This document shows positions 46,488-55,411 of a stretch of DNA of 64,000 nucleotides, in pieces. A program made the position numbers and the translations under genes. The stretch lies in the NCBI GenBank assembly GCA_015056545.1, contig SVGE01000007.1, positions 19,152 to 83,151 on the forward strand, given 5' to 3'. The notes under the pieces are model-generated. The model saw only the letters and a list, made by a program, of their open reading frames with translations, did no database searches and was not told where the DNA came from. Every line of letters begins with the position of its first letter. The stretch's first letter is position 1. The stretch is from Clostridiales bacterium (lineage in GTDB: Bacteria > Bacillota > Clostridia > TANB77 > SIG350).

Positions 46488-48521
46488 ATGAAGAAAAAAA
46501 ATACATCAGGTATAAGCTTAGTCGCGTTAATTGTAACAATAATTGTGCTAATAATATTGACAGCTGCAGTTATTGTAACATTTATGGAAGATGGAATAAT
46601 AGATAAAGCAAAAGAAGCGGTATTTAAAAATGATATAAGAACATATCAAGAAATACTGATAGTAAAAAAAGGAAAAGAACAAATTGATATAGCTATAGGT
46701 AATGGAGGAGAAAGCGAATTAAATGCAATAGAATTAGAAGATATACAAAGAATAATTCCCGAATTTAAAGAAGAATATGATGGTTTAATAGAAATACAAA
46801 ATGGAAAGATAGTATTAGGAAGTAGAGATGAAGAGCCATATAGCACTTGGCTAGCAGAATTAGGAATAGGAGAAAAAGCAATATTACCAATTGTTCATAA
46901 TGGAATAATACCAGAAGGTGGTGTTTATTATTCAAATATTCCAGATAATGAATTGGGAGAATATTGGCCTGGAGATTATAGTGGTGGAACCAAATATGTA
47001 GCTGGGGATAAATTCCCTGAGAGTATAAGTGTTGGTGATGTATATATATATGGAGGTTATGAGTATAGATATGGATTAAGTTTTGCATATGATGGTGATT
47101 TGTGGCTTTTAAATGAAGGACAAGATGGATGGGGTGTTGTTGTTTATAATTCCTCTGAGTATAATGCTGTTTTGACTACTATTAATGGTAAAAATGTTGT
47201 TAATATGGATGGTACTTTTTATTATTCAGGAATTACAGAAGCTCCTGTAATTCCCGAGACTGTAACATCTATGAAAGGAACTTTTTATAATAGTAATTTA
47301 ACCCAAAAACCTATTATTCCTAATGGTGTTACTGATATAAGTTATGCATTTTATGGTTGTACTTCATTGATTAATGCACCTATAATTCCGAATAGTGTTA
47401 CTAATATGAAAGGAACATTTACTAATTGTACGTCATTAGTTAATGCGCCTGTAATTCCAGAAAGTGTAATTTATATGGGAGGTGCATCTACTTGGGAAAA
47501 TGGTGCTTTTGAAGGATGTAGTAATTTGAATGGAATAATTGAAATTAATGCTAATAATTTAGAGATTTATAAAAAATCTTTAAAAGGAACCAAGATTCAT
47601 TGGATTACAGGTTCTATTTCTGATGAATTAAAACAGGCTATTGCTGAAGATAGTGGCATTCCTTTATATCCAATAGTTGATGGAGGAGATACATCTAAAA
47701 TTGGTGTTTATTATGCAGGAGTAACAAGTAATAAAACTGGTGATTATACAGGTGTTACGACTATGTATATAAATGGAGCTATGCCTGAGACTGTAAATAC
47801 TGGTGATGTTTATGTTGAAGGGGATTATGAATATAGATATAATATGTATTGGTATGGTGATAGTATTAATGAAATTTGGGATGTGGATGAAAGATATCAG
47901 AATGGATGGGGAGTTAGAGTTTTAGATAAAACAAAAACTTCTTATGGTGAAATTTTAACCTATATTAATGGTAAAAGCATTACTAGTGTGGATGGAACAT
48001 TTGCTTATTCTAATATAAGCAAGTCTCCAGTCATTCCTGATACTGTTACTAGTATGGATTATACATTTGAGTGTTCTTCATTAACAGAAGCACCTGTAAT
48101 TCCACATGGCGTAACTTATTTATTTGCTACTTTTGAATACAGTAAATTGGAAGAGTTTATTATTCCAGAACATGTTACAGGAATACCAGAAGCATTTGTT
48201 GGTACTGGTTTAGTTGAAATAGTATTACATGATAAAATTGTAAGTATAGGTATGGCATTTATGGATTGTAGAAATTTAACAACAGTTTCTGTTATTCCTG
48301 AAAGTGTTATTGAAATGGAGCGTGCTTTTGAGGGATGTAGTAATTTAACAGGTACTATTGAAATAAATGCTAATATTGAACCTAGTACTAATCCATATTT
48401 CCCTTTTGAAGGTTATGAAGGAGTTTTTAATGGTACTACTAAACCTATTACATTAACTGGTACTTCACCAATACTTAATGAAATAGCAGCAGAATATAGC
48501 AATGTTACTGTTGCACAATAA
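46488..48521 (+). CDS. surface protein with pilin-like signal and BspA-like repeats
   Basis: This 677-residue protein begins MKKKNTSGISLVALIVTIIV, a class III/prepilin-like signal, again with Ala at +5. It then has two tandem copies of a module (about 145-390 and 395-670): each has GVYY, GDVY(I/V)xGxYEYRY, then BspA/LRR-5-like repeats such as APVIPETVTSMKGTFYNS and SPVIPDTVTSMDYTFE. Cell-surface recognition or adhesion is inferred. I use ATG 46488 behind AAAGGAGG. It parallels the surface protein at 11499. A phase-variable-looking ORF is immediately upstream. Confidence 0.75.
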   Translation: MKKKNTSGISLVALIVTIIVLIILTAAVIVTFMEDGIIDKAKEAVFKNDIRTYQEILIVKKGKEQIDIAIGNGGESELNAIELEDIQRIIPEFKEEYDGLIEIQNGKIVLGSRDEEPYSTWLAELGIGEKAILPIVHNGIIPEGGVYYSNIPDNELGEYWPGDYSGGTKYVAGDKFPESISVGDVYIYGGYEYRYGLSFAYDGDLWLLNEGQDGWGVVVYNSSEYNAVLTTINGKNVVNMDGTFYYSGITEAPVIPETVTSMKGTFYNSNLTQKPIIPNGVTDISYAFYGCTSLINAPIIPNSVTNMKGTFTNCTSLVNAPVIPESVIYMGGASTWENGAFEGCSNLNGIIEINANNLEIYKKSLKGTKIHWITGSISDELKQAIAEDSGIPLYPIVDGGDTSKIGVYYAGVTSNKTGDYTGVTTMYINGAMPETVNTGDVYVEGDYEYRYNMYWYGDSINEIWDVDERYQNGWGVRVLDKTKTSYGEILTYINGKSITSVDGTFAYSNISKSPVIPDTVTSMDYTFECSSLTEAPVIPHGVTYLFATFEYSKLEEFIIPEHVTGIPEAFVGTGLVEIVLHDKIVSIGMAFMDCRNLTTVSVIPESVIEMERAFEGCSNLTGTIEINANIEPSTNPYFPFEGYEGVFNGTTKPITLTGTSPILNEIAAEYSNVTVAQ

Positions 48522-48543
48522 TAGATTAAGATAAGATATAAAA

Positions 48544-48584
48544 AAATAAACCTAAGGATAAAACTAACTTAGGTTTATTTTTTA
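48544..48584 (+). terminator. rho-independent terminator
   Basis: AAATAAACCTAAG (48544-48556) pairs with CTTAGGTTTATTT (48568-48580), followed by TTTTT. Its stem is nearly the same as that at 32391. Confidence 0.85.
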
Positions 48585-48669
48585 TAAAATAATATATTTT
48601 CTTACAAATATATATTGAAATTTTGAAATATTTAATATATATTTACAATGAAATAAAAGAGGTGAAAAT

Positions 48670-48930
48670 ATGACAATAAACAAAAATTTTTGGCTTTTAT
48701 TAATTTTTATATTATCTGGAATAGTTATAGGAGGGCTATTAGGTCAACTTGCTACACAAGTAAGTTATTTAGGATGGCTTGCATATGGTATGGAATTTGG
48801 AACAACAAATCCATTTACATTAGATATGGGGCTTTTAAATTTAACTTTTGGATTAACATTTAAAATGAATATAGCAAGTATAATAGGACTTTTAATAGCA
48901 GTATTTATATATAGAAAGGTAGTAAGATAG
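48670..48930 (+). CDS. DUF4321 family membrane protein
   Basis: This 86-residue protein has two helices (about 8-28 and 65-83) separated by a loop with PFTLDMGLLNLTFGLTFKMN, typical of DUF4321. Function unknown. It commonly neighbours maf and cell-division/shape genes in Firmicutes. Its TAG overlaps the GTG start of maf by one base. It has an AAGAGGTG site and heads a long plus-strand operon. Confidence 0.75.
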   Translation: MTINKNFWLLLIFILSGIVIGGLLGQLATQVSYLGWLAYGMEFGTTNPFTLDMGLLNLTFGLTFKMNIASIIGLLIAVFIYRKVVR

Positions 48931-49493
48931 TGAAAGTTATATTAGCATCAAATTCTCCTAGAAGAAAACAATTACTTGAGCAAATTGGAATAGATTTTGA
49001 AGTTATAGTTTCAGATGTAGATGAGAGTAAAGTTGTTTCTGAGAGTGTAGATAAATATGTTGAAAAGCTAGCATATATGAAAGCAAAAGATGTATATGAT
49101 AAATTAAACTATGATAAAATAGTAATTGGATCAGATACTGTTGTTGCATTTAATGGAGAAGTTTTAGGAAAACCAATTAATGAAAATAATGCATTTGAAA
49201 TGTTAAAAATGCTACAAGGCAATATATGTGAAGTATTAACAGGTTTATGTGTAATAAGTAGTAAAAATAATAAAGAGTATATTACACATGATAAATGCAG
49301 AGTATATATACAAAATATGACTGATGAAGAAATTTGGGAATATATAAAAACAGGAGAACCTATGGATAAAGCAGGAGCCTTTGCTATACAAGGAATAGGT
49401 GGAAGATATATAAGCAAAATAGAAGGAGACTATTATTCAGTTGTAGGTTTGCCAATAAATAAGTTGTATAATATATTAAAAAAAGAGGTGTAA
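48930..49493 (+). CDS. maf: Maf family nucleotide pyrophosphatase
   Basis: This 187-residue house-cleaning pyrophosphatase hydrolyses non-canonical nucleotides such as dTTP/UTP analogues. It has the family ILASNSPRRKQLLEQIG at the N-terminus, VIGSDTVVAFNGEVLGKP and DKAGAFAIQGIGGRYI. It starts at GTG 48930, overlapping the DUF4321 stop by one base. Confidence 0.94.
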   Translation: MKVILASNSPRRKQLLEQIGIDFEVIVSDVDESKVVSESVDKYVEKLAYMKAKDVYDKLNYDKIVIGSDTVVAFNGEVLGKPINENNAFEMLKMLQGNICEVLTGLCVISSKNNKEYITHDKCRVYIQNMTDEEIWEYIKTGEPMDKAGAFAIQGIGGRYISKIEGDYYSVVGLPINKLYNILKKEV

Positions 49494-49496
49494 ATA

Positions 49497-49979
49497 TTGG
49501 AAAATGCAAGTAAAGCATTATTGATAGCAGGAGCTATACTATTAGTTATAGCTATAATTGCAATAGCTGTTGGGATAGTAAGTAGTACAAGAGGAACAAT
49601 TGGAAGTGCCGAAAATCAAATAGACTCAATGGCAATACAAATGCATAATAAGCAATTTGAAGTATATGAAGGAAAACTGACATATAAACAAGTTAAAGAA
49701 TTGTTTTCGTTAATAATTGCTAATAATAGTAAAACACAAGACAATAATTTTATAATAACAACAGCATGTTATAGATGGCAAGAAGGAAGAAGTACAAAAA
49801 ATTATTGGGTATATAATGGTCAAACAGATTTAACAGATCCAGAAGTAATAGCATATAAAGTTGGCCAATATGTGGCATTAACAACAGAACCGTATATAAG
49901 TAATTTATATGATTGTGAATTATTTTATAACAGTCAAGGAATAATTAATAAAATATATGTAACAGGAAATTTAGATTAA
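49497..49979 (+). CDS. exported/membrane protein with pilin-like N-terminal helix
   Basis: This 160-residue protein starts at TTG 49497 with AAAGAGGTG overlapping the maf stop. It has one long N-terminal hydrophobic helix (KALLIAGAILLVIAIIAIAVGIV) then a small alpha/beta extracytoplasmic domain (KLTYKQVKELFSLIIANN, later YDCELFYNSQGIINKIYV). The helix resembles flagellin/pilin-like anchors common in clostridial genomes; I do not recognise a named family. It is followed by the WG-repeat gene after 16 bases. Confidence 0.6.
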   Translation: MENASKALLIAGAILLVIAIIAIAVGIVSSTRGTIGSAENQIDSMAIQMHNKQFEVYEGKLTYKQVKELFSLIIANNSKTQDNNFIITTACYRWQEGRSTKNYWVYNGQTDLTDPEVIAYKVGQYVALTTEPYISNLYDCELFYNSQGIINKIYVTGNLD

Positions 49980-49995
49980 CGAGGAGGTGATTTAA

Positions 49996-51462
49996 GTGAT
50001 TAAAAAAGGGAAAATTTTAATATGCTTAATTGCTATAATGATAATGTCAAGTGTTATTGTTTTTGCAGGATATAATATAGAAAAAGTTAATTTGAATTCT
50101 AATTATAAATTAATAGGTAAATTTAATAATGGTTTAGCTGTTGTACAAAACAACTATGTATATGGTGAAAAATATGGATATATTAATTCAAATGGTAATG
50201 TTGTAATCCCATGTCAGTATGAATATGCTTCAGATTTTAATGAAGGATATGCAATAATACAAAAAAATACAGTATATTCAAAAAAATGGGGAGTTATTGA
50301 TACACAAGGTAAAGAGTATTTATGGGATGAAACTTTTGATAGTATAATTGGTCCAGTATCAAATGGAAAAGTATTAGTACAAAAATATGAAAGATGGACT
50401 TTTGTAGATATATATGGTAAAAAGGCTTCAGATTTTAGATATTTTAATATAAATAGTTTTTCTGATGGATTAGCACTAATTAAAAATAGTGGAAAAGCAG
50501 GATATATAGATACAGCTACAAAACAAGTTATTCCTTTTAATTATATTGATGGAAAAAACTTTAATGAAGGGTTAGCACCAGTTAAAACAAATTTAACTTG
50601 GAATTACATAGATAAAAATAATAATATTGTAATAAAAGGAACATATTATGTTGATGCAACAGAATTTTCAGAAGGTGTAGCTGCAATAGCAAAAGAAGAA
50701 TTGTTAGGAAAAAGATATGCATTGATTAATAAAAAAGGTGAATTCTTAAGCAATTTTGTTTTTGAAGAAGTTGGTAAAAATATAGAAGGTTTAATACCAG
50801 TAAAACAATATAGTGTATGGGGATTTGCTGATTGCACTGGAAATATTATAGTAAAACCTAAATATACGAGTGTTAGCAATTTTTCAGGAGGATATGCAAC
50901 TGTTTGCTTAAATGGGAAATGGGGAGTAATTGATGCTCAAGGAAATGAAATAATTGAATTAAAATATCATGAAGCAAATGATGTTGGAAATGGTATAGTA
51001 GCATTAAAATACTATAATACATGGAATTTATTTAAGATATCTAAAAAAGAAAATGCTAATATTTCAAAACAGAAAATATATATAAATGGAAATTTAGTTA
51101 ATTTTGAAACATACAACATATTGGATAATAACTATGTAAAACTTAGAGATGTTGTATATATGATAGGAAAATATAACTTAAATTACAATATTACATGGAA
51201 TGCAGAAAAACAAAGAATAGATATAATAAGCAATAAAAAATATGTTACTGAAGGAAATGAAATGAAAATATTAAATTCAAATAAAGTAACAAAAACAGGG
51301 ATTAAAAATTCATCAAGTATTTTTGTTGATGAAATAAGCAGAAATATTTTAGCATATACAATTGATGGTTATAACTATATGAAACTAAGAGATTTAGGAA
51401 ATGTCTTGAATTTCGAAGTTGAATATAATGAAAATAATAACAGTGTTTATATAAAAATATAA
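49996..51462 (+). CDS. secreted WG-repeat protein with copper-amine-oxidase-like stalk domain
   Basis: This 488-residue protein has a signal peptide (MIKKGKILICLIAIMIMSSVIVF) and about six or seven WG repeats (about residues 30-345), e.g. KWGVIDTQGKEYL, AGYIDTATKQVIPFNY and KWGVIDAQGNEIIELKY. The C-terminus (about 360-488) has the two-motif amine-oxidase N-like wall-binding domain: YVKLRDVVYMIGKYNLNYN and YMKLRDLGNVLNFEVEYN. It is a probable wall-associated protein, binding function unknown. The start is GTG 49996 after GAGGAGGTGA. Confidence 0.8.
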   Translation: MIKKGKILICLIAIMIMSSVIVFAGYNIEKVNLNSNYKLIGKFNNGLAVVQNNYVYGEKYGYINSNGNVVIPCQYEYASDFNEGYAIIQKNTVYSKKWGVIDTQGKEYLWDETFDSIIGPVSNGKVLVQKYERWTFVDIYGKKASDFRYFNINSFSDGLALIKNSGKAGYIDTATKQVIPFNYIDGKNFNEGLAPVKTNLTWNYIDKNNNIVIKGTYYVDATEFSEGVAAIAKEELLGKRYALINKKGEFLSNFVFEEVGKNIEGLIPVKQYSVWGFADCTGNIIVKPKYTSVSNFSGGYATVCLNGKWGVIDAQGNEIIELKYHEANDVGNGIVALKYYNTWNLFKISKKENANISKQKIYINGNLVNFETYNILDNNYVKLRDVVYMIGKYNLNYNITWNAEKQRIDIISNKKYVTEGNEMKILNSNKVTKTGIKNSSSIFVDEISRNILAYTIDGYNYMKLRDLGNVLNFEVEYNENNNSVYIKI

Positions 51463-51497
51463 ATACAAAAAAATTAAAATTATAGGAGGAAAAGATT

Positions 51498-51803
51498 ATG
51501 GATATTTTAATGAGTAAAGAGGAGAAAAAATTTATTAGTGTAATGGCAACAGCGGTAATTTGGATTTTGTTATTTGTGTCATTTAAAGTTGGTTTAGATT
51601 CAGGTATGATAGAAAATGCTGTAAATAGAATATTATCTAGCTATTATCTTATGACAATGGTTATTCAAACAATATTAGCTACATTAATAATGGGATTAGG
51701 ATTAACTTCTTATGTTGCAGTAAAACAAAATAAAGCAATGGAAAAAGCTAAACAATTTGAAAAAGAAGAAATAGAAGAAAAAAGAGAATATATAGTTGAA
51801 TAA
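51498..51803 (+). CDS. small membrane protein of unknown function
   Basis: This 101-residue protein has two helices (about 16-36 and 51-75), a short lead-in and a charged C-terminal helix (NKAMEKAKQFEKEEIEEK). I do not recognise a family. AGGAGG precedes the ATG. It lies between the WG-repeat gene and a P-loop kinase in the operon. Confidence 0.6.
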   Translation: MDILMSKEEKKFISVMATAVIWILLFVSFKVGLDSGMIENAVNRILSSYYLMTMVIQTILATLIMGLGLTSYVAVKQNKAMEKAKQFEKEEIEEKREYIVE

Positions 51804-51817
51804 TTAAAGGTGATAAA

Positions 51818-52399
51818 ATGAGAGAATCAATAATAATAATAGAAGGCGCACAAGGAGTAGGTAAAACAACAGCAACAGATTATTTAAGAAATAAGTTGCC
51901 ATATACTAATTTATATAGATTATCTGGAAATAAAGATAAATCAGAAACAGGTTTAATAAAAGCAGAAGAGATGTATGATGATTTATTACAATATATGTCT
52001 ACTCTACAACATAAAGATATAAATTTATTATTTGATAGAACTTTTTTCTCAGAAGAAGCATATGCAAGATTAGGATATAAAGATTATTCTTTTACACATG
52101 TATATGAAAAACTATTAGACAGATTAAATTCTTTAGATTTTGATATATACTATATTGTTTTATATTTAGAAGACACTTCTCTTTTCGCACAAAGATTGAA
52201 AAGAGAAGGAAAAGCTAATGTTAAATTTGTTGAATTTAATTCTCAAAATAGTATAAATCAACAAAATACATATTTACAAATGGCTGATGAAATACAAGGC
52301 AAATATGATAATATAAAAGTAATGAAAGTAAAAAATGATTTGCCTAATATGGCAACAGATGTTTTTGATGAAATATTTAAAGAATTAATGAAAAAATAA
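51818..52399 (+). CDS. P-loop deoxynucleoside/thymidylate kinase-like protein
   Basis: This 193-residue protein has the Walker A GAQGVGKTTATDYL, the DRTFFSEEAYARLGY segment (substrate-binding DR), and a lid-like LKREGKANVKF. It looks like a deoxynucleoside or dTMP-type kinase; substrate not determined. AAAGGTGA precedes the ATG, and the KTN gene follows 10 bases later. It is distinct from the kinase at 43366. Confidence 0.75.
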   Translation: MRESIIIIEGAQGVGKTTATDYLRNKLPYTNLYRLSGNKDKSETGLIKAEEMYDDLLQYMSTLQHKDINLLFDRTFFSEEAYARLGYKDYSFTHVYEKLLDRLNSLDFDIYYIVLYLEDTSLFAQRLKREGKANVKFVEFNSQNSINQQNTYLQMADEIQGKYDNIKVMKVKNDLPNMATDVFDEIFKELMKK

Positions 52400-52409
52400 G
52401 GAGAAATAT

Positions 52410-52808
52410 ATGCAAGTAGTAGTAATAGGCTGTGGAAAAATAGGCATTAAATTTGCAAAAAAAATGTCTGGTTTAAATAACGATGTTACTATAATAGATA
52501 GTAATAAAGAATTAACAAAAAAAATATCAAAAGAATTTGATGGTAGAGTAATTAATGGTTTAGAATTTGACAAAACTATTTTAGAAAATGCAAATGTAAA
52601 AGAAGCTAATTGTATTGTAGTATCAACAGATAAGGATAATACAAATATAATGGTAGCTCAAGTTTTAAATAAGATATTTGATGTAAAAAATATAATAATT
52701 TGTTTGCAAAATCCTTCATTAGCAAAAATATATGAAGATAGTAGTTTTAAGATAATATGCCCAACTAATATTGTTACAGATAAAATTATGGAAATAATGG
52801 ATAAATAG
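52410..52808 (+). CDS. TrkA-N (KTN/RCK_N) single-domain protein, first subunit
   Basis: This 132-residue Rossmann protein has the nucleotide-binding GCGKIG (GxGxxG), a TIIDSNKEL acidic strand end, and the typical closing IICPTNIVTDKIM. It is only the RCK N-terminal domain: the RCK_C domain, normally part of TrkA or KtrA, is absent. It likely gates the TrkH-type protein downstream. A second such gene starts 12 bases later. AAGGAG precedes the start. Confidence 0.85.
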   Translation: MQVVVIGCGKIGIKFAKKMSGLNNDVTIIDSNKELTKKISKEFDGRVINGLEFDKTILENANVKEANCIVVSTDKDNTNIMVAQVLNKIFDVKNIIICLQNPSLAKIYEDSSFKIICPTNIVTDKIMEIMDK

Positions 52809-52820
52809 GAGGGGGAAAAT

Positions 52821-53255
52821 ATGAATATAACTATTATTGGTGGAGGAAAAGTAGGATATAATGTTGCAAAACAAGTTAGTGAAGATGAAAAAACAAATAT
52901 AACTCTTATAGAAAAAAGATATGAAAAATGTGTTGAAATATCTGAAGAATTAGATATAACAGTTATAAATGGAGATTCAACTGATCCTAAATTCTTAGCA
53001 GAAGCTGGGATAGAAGATACAGATATGTTTATCATTTCTACAGGAGATGATGAAATAAATTTTGTAAGTCTAGAAATAATATCTAAATTATTTAATTATG
53101 ATAAAATTATTGTTAGGGTAAATAATCCTAAGAATAAAGAAATATTTGAAAAAAGTGGTGTTGATACTATAATTTCTCCAACAGAAATTATGACACAAGC
53201 AATAACATTAGATATAGATCATTTAATAAAAGAAAGAGAGCTAAAAGATGACTAA
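52821..53255 (+). CDS. TrkA-N (KTN/RCK_N) single-domain protein, second subunit
   Basis: This 144-residue paralogue of the preceding gene has GGGKVG as nucleotide motif, then TLIEKRYEKCVEISEEL, and the conserved GDSTDPKFLAEAGIEDTDMFI. The C-terminal RCK_C domain is again missing; the end is DIDHLIKERELKDD. Together the two form the equivalent of a split TrkA. A 39-residue membrane peptide overlaps its end by eight bases, then the TrkH-type gene follows. Confidence 0.88.
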   Translation: MNITIIGGGKVGYNVAKQVSEDEKTNITLIEKRYEKCVEISEELDITVINGDSTDPKFLAEAGIEDTDMFIISTGDDEINFVSLEIISKLFNYDKIIVRVNNPKNKEIFEKSGVDTIISPTEIMTQAITLDIDHLIKERELKDD

Positions 53256-53367
53256 ATTTTTAAAGAATATATTAATGTATATAAAAGGTATAATGTTTGA
53301 GATATCAATCATTATTGCCTTTTTGCTTATTACAATGATTATATGCCTTTTATTAGGAGGTATGTAG
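53248..53367 (+). CDS. small single-pass membrane peptide, 39 aa
   Basis: This 39-residue ORF starts at ATG 53248, overlapping the stop of the second KTN gene by eight bases, with AGAAAGAGAG upstream. It ends two bases before the TrkH-type ATG, and its own last codons contain that gene's TAGGAGG site, so all three are translationally coupled. It is a basic head (TKFLKNILMYIKG) then one helix (about 17-37). By analogy with KdpF it may stabilise the channel; that is inference. It is too short for standard gene calling. Confidence 0.6.
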   Translation: MTKFLKNILMYIKGIMFEISIIIAFLLITMIICLLLGGM

Positions 53368-53368
53368 T

Positions 53369-54904
53369 ATGAAGATTAAATTTAACGCAAATATTATAAA
53401 AGAAGTTATAAATAGTGTAAGTAAAATAATGATAGTAATATCTTTAATGCAAGTAATACCAATAATTACATCTTTATTATATAAAGAATACAATATTGGT
53501 GTTTGTTTTGGATTAGGAATGTGTATTTCAATAATAATATCTAGTATAATGTATTTGATAACGAGTAAATATGTTTCAGTAAAATCTAATTTTGGGACAA
53601 GTTTAGCAATTGCGTCTATAACATGGGTAATAGCATCAATGTTTTCAGCATTATCATTATTTTTCTGTGGAGATTATAATACATATATGGATGCTTTTTT
53701 TGATTCAATGAGTGGATTTACAACAAGTGGATTTAGTTTAATACAAGATTTAGATCATGTATCACATGGTGTAAACATTTGGAGACATTTAATAGGATAT
53801 ATAGGTGGTAATGGAATATTAGTATTTGCACTGGCATTTTTGATAAGAAATGGAAAAAATTCATTTCAAATGTATGAAGCTGAAGGAAAAGATGAAAAAA
53901 TTTTCCCTAGCACAAAACATACAGCCAAGGTTATATGGAAAATTAGTACAGTATTTTTAATTATTGGTATATTAATAATGACAGTAATAGGAATAGTAAT
54001 AGGACTTAATATAGAAAGTGCAATATTCCATGGAATATGCAATTATATGTCAGCATGGTCTACTTGTGGTTTTGGACCGATGTCACAAAATGTATTATAT
54101 TATCATAGCGGAATATTTGAATTTGCATTAATGATATTTATGTTATTAGGTTGTTTTAATTTTATACTACATTTTACTGTTATAGAGAAAAACAAAAAAG
54201 AGATATTTAAAAATATAGAAATTAGAACTATAGTGACAACTATATTAATATTTATAGTTGGTATAAGTGCAATATTAATACAAAATAATATATATAATGG
54301 CGGAATAAATTATTTTAGAAAAGTTGCTTTCCAAGTAATATCAGCTAATACAGGAACAGGCTCAGCAACAATGTATCCAGCACAATTCATATATAGCTGG
54401 AAACCTTTTGCTATAGGGATACTTGTTTTAGCAATGTTATTTGGTGGTTCTATGAGTTCTACAGCTGGAGGATTTAAAGCATTAAGAATTAGTGTAATAT
54501 TAAAAGGAATTATAGAAGATATTAAGAAAATGACTTATTCAGAAGGTACAGTTGTAACTAAAAAAATACATCATATAAAAGATATGGTATTATCTAATGA
54601 ACTGTTTAAAAGTGCAGCAACAATAGTAATTTCATATATTATTGTTTTTGTAATAACAACAGGTTTTACAAGCATGTATGGACATAATTTAGAACTTTCA
54701 ATGTTTGAGTCAGCTTCTGTTGTAGGAAATGTTGGTCTAACTTGTGGTATAGTAAAACCGCTAATGCCTAGATTTTTAAAATATTGGTATATTTTTGTAA
54801 TGTGGATTTGCAGATTAGAATTTATTTCAGTATTTGCACTTATATCTTTTGCAATAAAAGCTATTAAGAAAAGAGGTGTAACTAAAATTGAAATTGAAGA
54901 TTAG
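53369..54904 (+). CDS. TrkH/KtrB-type potassium uptake channel
   Basis: This 511-residue protein has the four-repeat TrkH fold. The selectivity-filter P-loops are visible: DSMSGFTTSGFSL, NYMSAWSTCGFGP, ISANTGTGSATMYP and FESASVVGNVGLTCG. It moves K+ (or Na+) and is gated by RCK subunits. It is preceded by two KTN genes and the 39-residue peptide in the same operon. The ATG at 53369 is 8 bases from TAGGAGG. Confidence 0.92.
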   Translation: MKIKFNANIIKEVINSVSKIMIVISLMQVIPIITSLLYKEYNIGVCFGLGMCISIIISSIMYLITSKYVSVKSNFGTSLAIASITWVIASMFSALSLFFCGDYNTYMDAFFDSMSGFTTSGFSLIQDLDHVSHGVNIWRHLIGYIGGNGILVFALAFLIRNGKNSFQMYEAEGKDEKIFPSTKHTAKVIWKISTVFLIIGILIMTVIGIVIGLNIESAIFHGICNYMSAWSTCGFGPMSQNVLYYHSGIFEFALMIFMLLGCFNFILHFTVIEKNKKEIFKNIEIRTIVTTILIFIVGISAILIQNNIYNGGINYFRKVAFQVISANTGTGSATMYPAQFIYSWKPFAIGILVLAMLFGGSMSSTAGGFKALRISVILKGIIEDIKKMTYSEGTVVTKKIHHIKDMVLSNELFKSAATIVISYIIVFVITTGFTSMYGHNLELSMFESASVVGNVGLTCGIVKPLMPRFLKYWYIFVMWICRLEFISVFALISFAIKAIKKRGVTKIEIED

Positions 54905-55400
54905 TATATTATTTATAATATTTACAATAGTATCTAGTATAAGCTATGGAAAAAATATAATATATTCATCAAAGGTAATTATAGATAGTAGTGAGCAATT
55001 AAATGGACAAGAAATAAAATATCAAGGAGAAGCTATTGGAGATATATTATATAGAAACAATAAAGAAAACGGATGGGTTAATATAAATGATGGAACAAAT
55101 GCAATAGGTGTTTGGATGAATAAAGAGCAATTAGAGAAGATAAATACTTTAGGAAAGTATCAAACAAAAGGAGATATAGTTTTAGTTACGGGCAAAATTA
55201 ATTCTGCATGTGAAGAACATGGAGGAGATTTAGATATACATGCCACTGAAATAGAAATTGTTGAAAATGGATATACACAAATAGAGCCAATTAATCAAGA
55301 TATGTATACTATATATAGATTATTAACAATTCCAACAGTATTACTTTTAATGATAGTATTTTTTATAAATAGAAATAGAGAAAAGAAACAACAGAAATAA
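54888..55400 (+). CDS. exported OB-fold-like protein with C-terminal anchor
   Basis: This 170-residue protein has a signal peptide (MKLKISILFIIFTIVSSISYG), a small beta-barrel-like domain (LNGQEIKYQGEAIGDILYRNNKENGWVNINDG; TKGDIVLVTGKIN; CEEHGGDLDIHATEIEIV) and a C-terminal helix (TIPTVLLLMIVFFI). The fold looks like OB/cytochrome-c-type maturation-like barrels; function unknown. It starts at TTG 54888, within the last codons of the trkH gene (17-base overlap), behind AAGAGGTG. Confidence 0.6.
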   Translation: MKLKISILFIIFTIVSSISYGKNIIYSSKVIIDSSEQLNGQEIKYQGEAIGDILYRNNKENGWVNINDGTNAIGVWMNKEQLEKINTLGKYQTKGDIVLVTGKINSACEEHGGDLDIHATEIEIVENGYTQIEPINQDMYTIYRLLTIPTVLLLMIVFFINRNREKKQQK

Positions 55401-55411
55401 GGAGGGTATAT

